DNA of 64,000 bases from Auanema rhodensis (lineage: Eukaryota; Nematoda; Chromadorea; Rhabditida; Rhabditidae): contig OZ059899.1 in NCBI GenBank assembly GCA_964057225.1, positions 3,286,001 to 3,350,000 of the forward strand, in the 5' to 3' direction. A program made the translations under genes and the position numbers. Below, one piece after another: positions 27,501-40,002 of this stretch (position 1 is its first letter; each line of letters starts with the position of its first letter). The notes below the pieces were generated by a model. It did not search any database. It saw only the letters and a program-made list of their open reading frames with translations, and was not told the DNA's origin.

Positions 27501-28419
27501 CCGATTTTCACCCTGAAGAATTAATTTTTTCGTTAAATAACCTTGTCCATCGTCTTTGTCTTGAAAAATAGAATCTTAAAACATCTACTTTTTGCTAAAT
27601 TATTTTGAAATTTTTCGAAAAAATTTTTGTCAAAATGTTTTTGGAAGCAATGTTGAGTGTACATGGAAACTCAACATATACTAATGCATCATTTTTCAAA
27701 CGATCATAACTAATTTTTGTATCAAGTGTTTCTCAATGTAGTATAGTGCATTCGATGCGGATTTTTAAGCTGCGTCGATCTGTGTTATCAGATTTGCGCT
27801 AGCTTAAAAATGCACCGAGATATCAACTGATATAAGTTCACACTTATATCCTCGATTTTCACCCTGAAGAAATAATTTTTTCGTTGAATAACATTGTCCA
27901 TCGTCTTTGCCTTGAAAAAAGGAATCTAAAAACATCTACTTTTTGCTAAATTATTTTGAAATTTTTCGAAAAAATTTTTGTCAAAATGTTTTTGGAAGCA
28001 ATGTTGAGTGTACATGGAAACTCAACATACACTAATGCATCATTTTTCAAACGATCATAACTAATTTTTGTATTAAGCGTTTCTCAATGAAGTATAGTGC
28101 ATTCGATGCGGATTTTTAAGCTGCGTCGATCTGTGTTTTCAGATTTGCGCTAGCTTAAAAATGCACCGAGATATCAACTGATATATGTTCACACTTATAT
28201 CCTCGATTTTCACCCTGAAGAATTAATTTTTTCGTTGAATAACATTGTCCATCGTCTTTGCCTTGAAAAATGGAATCTAAAAACATCTACTTTTTGCTAA
28301 ATTATTTTGAAATTTTTCGAAAAAATTTTTGTCAAAATGTTTTTGGAAGCAATGTTGAGTGTACATGGAAACTCAACATACACTAATGCATCATTTTTCA
28401 AACGATCATAACTAATTTT
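18592..28419 (+). repeat. HOR block: second 9-mer, versions of 9, 11 and 8 monomers
   Basis: Units start at 18592, 21751 and 25612 with a J5 monomer carrying AGCTCAAAAAT (C88). The shared order is J5; A22 J3; J2 C313; J2 T313; J1; J2 T211 T313; J5; A22 with a J2 right half; J2 with C6/T10. The first unit has 9 monomers (3159 bp). The second has 11 (3861 bp) because the J1/J2 pair is duplicated (23155-23856 and 23857-24558). The third follows the pattern for seven monomers, then ends with a plain A22 J3 copy (28069-28419). A private TTCACC change marks 19996, 20347 and 24208 copies only. Confidence 0.87.
21751..25611 (+). repeat. 11-mer version of the second 9-mer HOR
   Basis: This unit matches its neighbours monomer by monomer except that the dimer of J1 plus J2 (T211, T313) appears twice, at 23155-23856 and 23857-24558. 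The second dimer carries TTCACC in its J2 member, as in the first unit (20347), whereas the first dimer has TGCACC in both. This shows insertion of exactly 702 bp by unequal exchange with a related unit and not by simple local slippage. Confidence 0.83.
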
Positions 28420-31400
28420 TGTATTAAGCGTTTCTTAATGTAGTATAGTGCATTCGATGCGGATTTTTAAGCTGCGTCGATCTGTGTTATCAGATTTGCG
28501 CTAGCTTAAAAATGCACCGAGATATCAACTGATATAAGTTCACACTTATATCCTCGATTTTCACCCTGAAGAATTAATTTTTTCGTTGAATAACATTGTC
28601 CATCGTCTTTGCCTTGAAAAATGGAATCTAAAAACACCTACTTTTTGCTAAATTATTTTGAAATTTTTCGAAAAAATTTTTGTCAAAATGTTTTTGGAAG
28701 CAATGTTGAGTGTACATGGAAACTCAACATACACTAATGCATCATTTTTCAAACGATCATAACTAATTTTTGTATTAAGCGTTTCTCAATGTAGTATAGT
28801 GCATTCGATGCGGATTTTCAAGCTGCGTCGATCTGTGTTATCAGATTTGCGCTAGCTTAAAAATGCACCGAGATATCAACTGATATAAGTTCACACATAT
28901 ATACCCGATTTTCACCCTGAAGAATTAATTTTTTCGTTAAATAACCTTGTCCATCGTTTTTGTCTTAAAAAATAGAATCTAAAAACATCTACTTTTTGCT
29001 AAATTATTTTGAAATTTTTCGAAAAAATTTTTGTCAAAATGTTTTTGGAAGCAATGTTGAGTGTACATGGAAACTCAACATACACTAATGCATCATTTTT
29101 CAAACGATCATAACTAATTTTTGTATTAAGCGTTTCTCATTGTAGTATAGTGCATTCGATGCGGATTTTCAAGCTGCGTCGATCTGTGTTATCAGATTTG
29201 CGCTAGCTTAAAAATGCACCGAGATATCAACTGATATAAGTTCACACATATATACCCGATTTTCACCCTGAAGAATTAATTTTTTCGTTAAATAACCTTG
29301 TCCATCGTCTTTGTCTTGAAAAATAGAATCTAAAAACATCTACTTTTTGCTAAATTATTTTGAAATTTTTCGAAAAAATTTTTGTCAAAATGTTTTTGGA
29401 AGCAATGTTGAGTGTACATGGAAACTCAACATACACTAATGCATCATTTTTCAAACGATCATAACTAATTTTTGTATTAAGCGTTTCTTAATGTAGTATA
29501 GTGCATTCGATGCGGATTTTTAAGCTGCGTCGATCTGTGTTATCAGATTTGCGCTAGCTTAAAAATGCACCGAGATATCAACTGATATAAGTTCACACTT
29601 ATATCCTCGATTTTCACCCTGAAGAATTAATTTTTTCGTTGAATAACATTGTCCATCGTCTTTGCCTTGAAAAATGGAATCTAAAAACACCTACTTTTTG
29701 CTAAATTATTTTGAAATTTTTCGAAAAAATTTTTGTCAAAATGTTTTTGGAAGCAATGTTGAGTGTACATGGAAACTCAACATACACTAATGCATCATTT
29801 TTCAAACGATCATAACTAATTTTTGTATTAAGCGTTTCTCAATGTAGTATAGTGCATTCGATGCGGATTTTCAAGCTGCGTCGATCTGTGTTATCAGATT
29901 TGCGCTAGCTTAAAAATGCACCGAGATATCAACTGATATAAGTTCACACATATATACCCGATTTTCACCCTGAAGAATTAATTTTTTCGTTAAATAACCT
30001 TGTCCATCGTTTTTGTCTTAAAAAATAGAATCTAAAAACATCTACTTTTTGCTAAATTATTTTGAAATTTTTCGAAAAAATTTTTGTCAAAATGTTTTTG
30101 GAAGCAATGTTGAGTGTACATGGAAACTCAACATACACTAATGCATCATTTTTCAAACGATCATAACTAATTTTTGTATTAAGCGTTTCTCAATGTAGTA
30201 TAGTGCATTCGATGCGGATTTTCAAGCTGCGTCGATCTGTGTTATCAGATTTGCGCTAGCTTAAAAATGCACCGAGATATCAACTGATATAAGTTCACAC
30301 TTATATCCTCGATTTTCACCCTGAAGAATTAATTTTTTCGTTGAATAACATTGTCCATCGTCTTTGCCTTGAAAAATGGAATCTAAAAACACCTACTTTT
30401 TGCTAAATTATTTTGAAATTTTTCGAAAAAATTTTTGTCAAAATGTTTTTGGAAGCAATGTTGAGTGTACATGGAAACTCAACATACACTAATGCATCAT
30501 TTTTCAAACGATCATAACTAATTTTTGTATTAAGCGTTTCTCAATGTAGTATAGTGCATTCGATGCGGATTTTCAAGCTGCGTCGATCTGTGTTATCAGA
30601 TTTGCGCTAGCTTAAAAATGCACCGAGATATCAACTGATATAAGTTCACACATATATACCCGATTTTCACCCTGAAGAATTAATTTTTTCGTTAAATAAC
30701 CTTGTCCATCGTTTTTGTCTTAAAAAATAGAATCTAAAAACATCTACTTTTTGCTAAATTATTTTGAAATTTTTCGAAAAAATTTTTGTCAAAATGTTTT
30801 TGGAAGCAATGTTGAGTGTACATGGAAACTCAACATACACTAATGCATCATTTTTCAAACGATCATAACTAATTTTTGTATTAAGCGTTTCTCATTGTAG
30901 TATAGTGCATTCGATGCGGATTTTCAAGCTGCGTCGATCTGTGTTATCAGATTTGCGCTAGCTTAAAAATGCACCGAGATATCAACTGATATAAGTTCAC
31001 ACATATATACCCGATTTTCACCCTGAAGAATTAATTTTTTCGTTAAATAACCTTGTCCATCGTCTTTGTCTTGAAAAATAGAATCTAAAAACATCTACTT
31101 TTTGCTAAATTATTTTGAAATTTTTCGAAAAAATTTTTGTCAAAATGTTTTTGGAAGCAATGTTGAGTGTACATGGAAACTCAACATATACTAATGCATC
31201 ATTTTTCAAACGATCATAACTAATTTTTGTATCAAGTGTTTCTCAATGTAGTATAGTGCATTCGATGCGGATTCTTAAGCTGCGTCGATCTGTGTTATCA
31301 GATTTGCGCTAGCTTAAAAATGCACCGAGATATCAACTGATATAAGTTCACACATATATACCCGATTTTCACCCTGAAGAATTAATTTTTTCGTTAAATA

Positions 31401-32982
31401 ACCTTGTCCATCGTTTTTGTCTTAAAAAATAGAATCTAAAAACATCTACTTTTTGCTAAATTATTTTGAAATTTTTCGAAAAAATTTTTGTCAAAATGTT
31501 TTTGGAAGCAATGTTGAGTGTACATGGAAACTCAACATACACTAATGCATCATTTTTCAAACGATCATAACTAATTTTTGTATTAAGCGTTTTTCAATGT
31601 AGTATAGTGCATTCGATGCGGATTTTCAAGCTGCGTCGATCTGTGTTATCAGATTTGCGCTAGCTTAAAAATGCACCGAGATATCAACTGATATAAGTTC
31701 ACACATATATACCCGATTTTCACCCTGAAGAATTAATTTTTTCGTTAAATAACCTTGTCCATCGTTTTTGTCTTAAAAAATAGAATCTAAAAACATCTAC
31801 TTTTTGCTAAATTATTTTGAAATTTTTCGAAAAAATTTTTGTCAAAATGTTTTTGGAAGCAATGTTGAGTGTACATGGAAACTCAACATACACTAATGCA
31901 TCATTTTTCAAACGATCATAACTAATTTTTGTATTAAGCGTTTCTCATTGTAGTATAGTGCATTCGATGCGGATTTTCAAGCTGCGTCGATCTGTGTTAT
32001 CAGATTTGCGCTAGCTTAAAAATGCACCGAGATATCAACTGATATAAGTTCACACATATATACCCGATTTTCACCCTGAAGAATTAATTTTTTCGTTAAA
32101 TAACCTTGTCCATCGTCTTTGTCTTGAAAAATAGAATCTTAAAACATCTACTTTTTGCTAAATTATTTTGAAATTTTTCGAAAAAATTTTTGTCAAAATG
32201 TTTTTGGAAGCAATGTTGAGTGTACATGGAAACTCAACATATACTAATGCATCATTTTTCAAACGATCATAACTAATTTTTGTATCAAGTGTTTCTCAAT
32301 GTAGTATAGTGCATTCGATGCGGATTTTCAAGCTGCGTCGATCTGTGTTATCAGATTTGCGCTAGCTTAAAAATGCACCGAGATATCAACTGATATAAGT
32401 TCACACATATATACCCGATTTTCACCCTGAAGAATTAATTTTTTCGTTAAATAACCTTGTCCATCGTCTTTGTCTTGAAAAATAGAATCTTAAAACATCT
32501 ACTTTTTGCTAAATTATTTTGAAATTTTTCGAAAAAATTTTTGTCAAAATGTTTTTGGAAGCAATGTTGAGTGTACATGGAAACTCAACATATACTAATG
32601 CATCATTTTTCAAACGATCATAACTAATTTTTGTATTAAGCGTTTCTCATTGTAGTATAGTGCATTCGATGCGGATTTTCAAGCTGCGTCGATCTGTGTT
32701 ATCAGATTTGCGCTAGCTTAAAAATGCACCGAGATATCAACTGATATAAGTTCACACATATATACCCGATTTTCACCCTGAAGAATTAATTTTTTCGTTA
32801 AATAACCTTGTCCATCGTCTTTGTCTTGAAAAATAGAATCTTAAAACATCTACTTTTTGCTAAATTATTTTGAAATTTTTCGAAAAAATTTTTGTCAAAA
32901 TGTTTTTGGAAGCAATGTTGAGTGTACATGGAAACTCAACATATACTAATGCATCATTTTTCAAACGATCATAACTAATTTT
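28420..32982 (+). repeat. Mixed block of thirteen monomers
   Basis: No strict HOR is seen. Three new markers appear: CTTAATG (T17; 28420 and 29473 copies), CTCATTG (T19; 29122, 30877, 31930 and 32632 copies) and GATTCTTAAG (31228). Types in order are J3-C218, J1, J2, J3-C218, J1, J3-C218 with C49 (30175, a chimera), J1, J2, J1, J1, J2, J2, J2. The doublet T19 J2 plus GATTCTTAAG J1 (30877-31578) recurs exactly in type at 37195-37896 and 38599-39300. Confidence 0.78.
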
Positions 32983-35900
32983 TGTATCAAGTGTTTCTCA
33001 ATGTAGTATAGTGCATTCGATGCGGATTTTTAAGCTGCGTCGATCTGTGTTATCAGATTTGCGCTAGCTTAAAAATGCACCGAGATATCAACTGATATAA
33101 GTTCACACTTATATCCTCGATTTTCACCCTGAAGAAATAATTTTTTCGTTGAATAACATTGTCCATCGTCTTTGCCTTGAAAAAAGGAATCTAAAAACAT
33201 CTACTTTTTGCTAAATTATTTTGAAATTTTTCGAAAAAATTTTTGTCAAAATGTTTTTGGAAGCAATGTTGAGTGTACATGGAAACTCAACATACACTAA
33301 TGCATCATTTTTCAAACGATCATAACTAATTTTTGTATTAAGCGTTTCTCAATGAAGTATAGTGCATTCGATGCGGATTTTTAAGCTGCGTCGATCTGTG
33401 TTTTCAGATTTGCGCTAGCTTAAAAATGCACCGAGATATCAACTGATATATGTTCACACTTATATCCTCGATTTTCACCCTGAAGAATTAATTTTTTCGT
33501 TGAATAACATTGTCCATCGTCTTTGCCTTGAAAAATGGAATCTAAAAACATCTACTTTTTGCTAAATTATTTTGAAATTTTTCGAAAAAATTTTTGTCAA
33601 AATGTTTTTGGAAGCAATGTTGAGTGTACATGGAAACTCAACATACACTAATGCATCATTTTTCAAACGATCATAACTAATTTTTGTATTAAGCGTTTCT
33701 TAATGTAGTATAGTGCATTCGATGCGGATTTTTAAGCTGCGTCGATCTGTGTTATCAGATTTGCGCTAGCTTAAAAATGCACCGAGATATCAACTGATAT
33801 AAGTTCACACTTATATCCTCGATTTTCACCCTGAAGAATTAATTTTTTCGTTGAATAACATTGTCCATCGTCTTTGCCTTGAAAAATGGAATCTAAAAAC
33901 ACCTACTTTTTGCTAAATTATTTTGAAATTTTTCGAAAAAATTTTTGTCAAAATGTTTTTGGAAGCAATGTTGAGTGTACATGGAAACTCAACATACACT
34001 AATGCATCATTTTTCAAACGATCATAACTAATTTTTGTATTAAGCGTTTCTCAATGTAGTATAGTGCATTCGATGCGGATTTTCAAGCTGCGTCGATCTG
34101 TGTTATCAGATTTGCGCTAGCTTAAAAATGCACCGAGATATCAACTGATATAAGTTCACACATATATACCCGATTTTCACCCTGAAGAATTAATTTTTTC
34201 GTTAAATAACCTTGTCCATCGTTTTTGTCTTAAAAAATAGAATCTAAAAACATCTACTTTTTGCTAAATTATTTTGAAATTTTTCGAAAAAATTTTTGTC
34301 AAAATGTTTTTGGAAGCAATGTTGAGTGTACATGGAAACTCAACATACACTAATGCATCATTTTTCAAACGATCATAACTAATTTTTGTATTAAGCGTTT
34401 CTCATTGTAGTATAGTGCATTCGATGCGGATTTTCAAGCTGCGTCGATCTGTGTTATCAGATTTGCGCTAGCTTAAAAATGCACCGAGATATCAACTGAT
34501 ATAAGTTCACACATATATACCCGATTTTCACCCTGAAGAATTAATTTTTTCGTTAAATAACCTTGTCCATCGTCTTTGTCTTGAAAAATAGAATCTTAAA
34601 ACATCTACTTTTTGCTAAATTATTTTGAAATTTTTCGAAAAAATTTTTGTCAAAATGTTTTTGGAAGCAATGTTGAGTGTACATGGAAACTCAACATATA
34701 CTAATGCATCATTTTTCAAACGATCATAACTAATTTTTGTATCAAGTGTTTCTCAATGTAGTATAGTGCATTCGATGCGGATTTTCAAGCTGCGTCGATC
34801 TGTGTTATCAGATTTGCGCTAGCTTAAAAATGCACCGAGATATCAACTGATATAAGTTCACACATATATACCCGATTTTCACCCTGAAGAATTAATTTTT
34901 TCGTTTAATAACCTTGTTCATCGTCTTTGTCTTGAAAAATAGAATCTTAAAACATCTACTTTTTGCTAAATTATTTTGAAATTTTTCGAAAAAATTTTTG
35001 TCAAAATGTTTTTGGAAGCAATGTTGAGTGTACATGGAAACTCAACATATACTAATGCATCATTTTTCAAACGATCATAACTAATTTTTGTATCAAGTGT
35101 TTCTCAATGTAGTATAGTGCATTCGATGCGGATTTTTAAGCTGCGTCGATCTGTGTTATCAGATTTGCGCTAGCTTAAAAATGCACCGAGATATCAACTG
35201 ATATAAGTTCACACTTATATCCTCGATTTTCACCCTGAAGAAATAATTTTTTCGTTGAATAACATTGTCCATCGTCTTTGCCTTGAAAAAAGGAATCTAA
35301 AAACATCTACTTTTTGCTAAATTATTTTGAAATTTTTCGAAAAAATTTTTGTCAAAATGTTTTTGGAAGCAATGTTGAGTGTACATGGAAACTCAACATA
35401 CACTAATGCATCATTTTTCAAACGATCATAACTAATTTTTGTATTAAGCGTTTCTCAATGAAGTATAGTGCATTCGATGCGGATTTTTAAGCTGCGTCGA
35501 TCTGTGTTTTCAGATTTGCGCTAGCTTAAAAATGCACCGAGATATCAACTGATATATGTTCACACTTATATCCTCGATTTTCACCCTGAAGAATTAATTT
35601 TTTCGTTGAATAACATTGTCCATCGTCTTTGCCTTGAAAAATGGAATCTAAAAACATCTACTTTTTGCTAAATTATTTTGAAATTTTTCGAAAAAATTTT
35701 TGTCAAAATGTTTTTGGAAGCAATGTTGAGTGTACATGGAAACTCAACATACACTAATGCATCATTTTTCAAACGATCATAACTAATTTTTGTATCAAGC
35801 GTTTCTTAATGTAGTATAGTGCATTCGATGCGGATTTTTAAGCTGCGTCGATCTGTGTTATCAGATTTGCGCTAGCTTAAAAATGCACCGAGATATCAAC

Positions 35901-36492
35901 TGATATAAGTTCACACTTATATCCTCGATTTTCACCCTGAAGAATTAATTTTTTCGTTGAATAACATTGTCCATCGTCTTTGCCTCGAAAAATGGAATCT
36001 AAAAACACCTACTTTTTGCTAAATTATTTTGAAATTTTTCGAAAAAATTTTTGTCAAAATGTTTTTGGAAGCAATGTTGAGTGTACATGGAAACTCAACA
36101 TACACTAATGCATCATTTTTCAAACGATCATAACTAATTTTTGTATTAAGCGTTTCTCAATGTAGTATAGTGCATTCGATGCGGATTTTCAAGCTGCGTC
36201 GATCTGTGTTATCAGATTTGCGCTAGCTTAAAAATGCACCGAGATATCAACTGATATAAGTTCACACATATATACCCGATTTTCACCCTGAAGAATTAAT
36301 TTTTTCGTTAAATAACCTTGTCCATCGTTTTTGTCTTAAAAAATAGAATCTAAAAACATCTACTTTTTGCTAAATTATTTTGAAATTTTTCGAAAAAATT
36401 TTTGTCAAAATGTTTTTGGAAGCAATGTTGAGTGTACATGGAAACTCAACATACACTAATGCATCATTTTTCAAACGATCATAACTAATTTT
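32983..36492 (+). repeat. HOR block: 6-mer (2106 bp), one full copy and four further monomers
   Basis: Order in 32983-35088: J5; A22 J3; T17 J3 with C218; J1 with C49; T19 J2 with T313; J2 with C6/T10 and T313. The next unit (35089-36492) repeats the first four and then passes into the following 4-mer block. The same first five types also occur at 27718-29472. Private changes include CGTTTAATAA and TTGTTCATCG in the 34738 copy, and CCTCGAAAAA with a C6/C10 combination in the 35791 copy. Confidence 0.8.
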
Positions 36493-39300
36493 TGTATTAA
36501 GCGTTTCTCATTGTAGTATAGTGCATTCGATGCGGATTTTCAAGCTGCGTCGATCTGTGTTATCAGATTTGCGCTAGCTTAAAAATGCACCGAGATATCA
36601 ACTGATATAAGTTCACACATATATACCCGATTTTCACCCTGAAGAATTAATTTTTTCGTTAAATAACCTTGTCCATCGTCTTTGTCTTGAAAAATAGAAT
36701 CTAAAAACATCTACTTTTTGCTAAATTATTTTGAAATTTTTCGAAAAAATTTTTGTCAAAATGTTTTTGGAAGCAATGTTGAGTGTACATGGAAACTCAA
36801 CATACACTAATGCATCATTTTTCAAACGATCATAACTAATTTTTGTATTAAGCGTTTCTTAATGTAGTATAGTGCATTCGATGCGGATTTTTAAGCTGCG
36901 TCGATCTGTGTTATCAGATTTGCGCTAGCTTAAAAATGCACCGAGATATCAACTGATATAAGTTCACACTTATATCCTCGATTTTCACCCTGAAGAATTA
37001 ATTTTTTCGTTAAATAACCTTGTCCATCGTTTTTGTCTTAAAAAATAGAATCTAAAAACATCTACTTTTTGCTAAATTATTTTGAAATTTTTCGAAAAAA
37101 TTTTTGTCAAAATGTTTTTGGAAGCAATGTTGAGTGTACATGGAAACTCAACATACACTAATGCATCATTTTTCAAACGATCATAACTAATTTTTGTATT
37201 AAGCGTTTCTCATTGTAGTATAGTGCATTCGATGCGGATTTTCAAGCTGCGTCGATCTGTGTTATCAGATTTGCGCTAGCTTAAAAATGCACCGAGATAT
37301 CAACTGATATAAGTTCACACATATATACCCGATTTTCACCCTGAAGAATTAATTTTTTCGTTAAATAACCTTGTCCATCGTCTTTGTCTTGAAAAATAGA
37401 ATCTAAAAACATCTACTTTTTGCTAAATTATTTTGAAATTTTTCGAAAAAATTTTTGTCAAAATGTTTTTGGAAGCAATGTTGAGTGTACATGGAAACTC
37501 AACATATACTAATGCATCATTTTTCAAACGATCATAACTAATTTTTGTATCAAGTGTTTCTCAATGTAGTATAGTGCATTCGATGCGGATTCTTAAGCTG
37601 CGTCGATCTGTGTTATCAGATTTGCGCTAGCTTAAAAATGCACCGAGATATCAACTGATATAAGTTCACACATATATACCCGATTTTCACCCTGAAGAAT
37701 TAATTTTTTCGTTAAATAACCTTGTCCATCGTTTTTGTCTTAAAAAATAGAATCTAAAAACATCTACTTTTTGCTAAATTATTTTGAAATTTTTCGAAAA
37801 AATTTTTGTCAAAATGTTTTTGGAAGCAATGTTGAGTGTACATGGAAACTCAACATACACTAATGCATCATTTTTCAAACGATCATAACTAATTTTTGTA
37901 TTAAGCGTTTCTCATTGTAGTATAGTGCATTCGATGCGGATTTTCAAGCTGCGTCGATCTGTGTTATCAGATTTGCGCTAGCTTAAAAATGCACCGAGAT
38001 ATCAACTGATATAAGTTCACACATATATACCCGATTTTCACCCTGAAGAATTAATTTTTTCGTTAAATAACCTTGTCCATCGTCTTTGTCTTGAAAAATA
38101 GAATCTAAAAACATCTACTTTTTGCTAAATTATTTTGAAATTTTTCGAAAAAATTTTTGTCAAAATGTTTTTGGAAGCAATGTTGAGTGTACATGGAAAC
38201 TCAACATACACTAATGCATCATTTTTCAAACGATCATAACTAATTTTTGTATTAAGCGTTTCTTAATGTAGTATAGTGCATTCGATGCGGATTTTTAAGC
38301 TGCGTCGATCTGTGTTATCAGATTTGCGCTAGCTTAAAAATGCACCGAGATATCAACTGATATAAGTTCACACTTATATCCTCGATTTTCACCCTGAAGA
38401 ATTAATTTTTTCGTTAAATAACCTTGTCCATCGTTTTTGTCTTAAAAAATAGAATCTAAAAACATCTACTTTTTGCTAAATTATTTTGAAATTTTTCGAA
38501 AAAATTTTTGTCAAAATGTTTTTGGAAGCAATGTTGAGTGTACATGGAAACTCAACATACACTAATGCATCATTTTTCAAACGATCATAACTAATTTTTG
38601 TATTAAGCGTTTCTCATTGTAGTATAGTGCATTCGATGCGGATTTTCAAGCTGCGTCGATCTGTGTTATCAGATTTGCGCTAGCTTAAAAATGCACCGAG
38701 ATATCAACTGATATAAGTTCACACATATATACCCGATTTTCACCCTGAAGAATTAATTTTTTCGTTAAATAACCTTGTCCATCGTCTTTGTCTTGAAAAA
38801 TAGAATCTAAAAACATCTACTTTTTGCTAAATTATTTTGAAATTTTTCGAAAAAATTTTTGTCAAAATGTTTTTGGAAGCAATGTTGAGTGTACATGGAA
38901 ACTCAACATATACTAATGCATCATTTTTCAAACGATCATAACTAATTTTTGTATCAAGTGTTTCTCAATGTAGTATAGTGCATTCGATGCGGATTCTTAA
39001 GCTGCGTCGATCTGTGTTATCAGATTTGCGCTAGCTTAAAAATGCACCGAGATATCAACTGATATAAGTTCACACATATATACCCGATTTTCACCCTGAA
39101 GAATTAATTTTTTCGTTAAATAACCTTGTCCATCGTTTTTGTCTTAAAAAATAGAATCTAAAAACATCTACTTTTTGCTAAATTATTTTGAAATTTTTCG
39201 AAAAAATTTTTGTCAAAATGTTTTTGGAAGCAATGTTGAGTGTACATGGAAACTCAACATACACTAATGCATCATTTTTCAAACGATCATAACTAATTTT
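36493..39300 (+). repeat. HOR block: 4-mer (1404 bp), two copies
   Basis: Units 36493-37896 and 37897-39300 look identical. Order: T19 J2 with C313; T17 chimera with F1 left part and J1 right part; T19 J2 with T313; J1 with C6/T10 and GATTCTTAAG. The second member (36844 and 38248) is F1 at 127-135 and F2 from 169, so the chimera arose before the unit was duplicated. Confidence 0.87.
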
Positions 39301-40002
39301 TGTATTAAGCGTTTCTCAATGTAGTATAGTGCATTCGATGCGGATTTTCAAGCTGCGTCGATCTGTGTTATCAGATTTGCGCTAGCTTAAAAATGCACCG
39401 AGATATCAACTGATATAAGTTCACACATATATACCCGATTTTCACCCTGAAGAATTAATTTTTTCGTTAAATAACCTTGTCCATCGTTTTTGTCTTAAAA
39501 AATAGAATCTAAAAACATCTACTTTTTGCTAAATTATTTTGAAATTTTTCGAAAAAATTTTTGTCAAAATGTTTTTGGAAGCAATGTTGAGTGTACATGG
39601 AAACTCAACATACACTAATGCATCATTTTTCAAACGATCATAACTAATTTTTGTATTAAGCGTTTCTCAATGTAGTATAGTGCATTCGATGCGGATTTTC
39701 AAGCTGCGTCGATCTGTGTTATCAGATTTGAGCTAGCTTAAAAATGCACCGAGATATCAACTGATATAAGTTCACACATATATACCCGATTTTCACCCTG
39801 AAGAATTAATTTTTTCGTTAAATAACCTTGTCCATCGTCTTTGTCTTGAAAAATAGAATCTAAAAACATCTACTTTTTGCTAAATTATTTTGAAATTTTT
39901 CGAAAAAATTTTTGTCAAAATGTTTTTGGAAGCAATGTTGAGTGTACATGGAAACTCAACATATACTAATGCATCATTTTTCAAACGATCATAACTAATT
40001 TT
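39301..40002 (+). repeat. Two F2 monomers between HOR blocks
   Basis: A J1 copy (39301) and a J2 copy (39652), both with C49. The second has a private TTTGAGCT in place of TTTGCGCT at 39730 and ends with T313, yet is followed by T6/C10 and not by the usual C6/T10. Together with the next two monomers, this four-type string recurs at 51235-52638. Confidence 0.82.
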
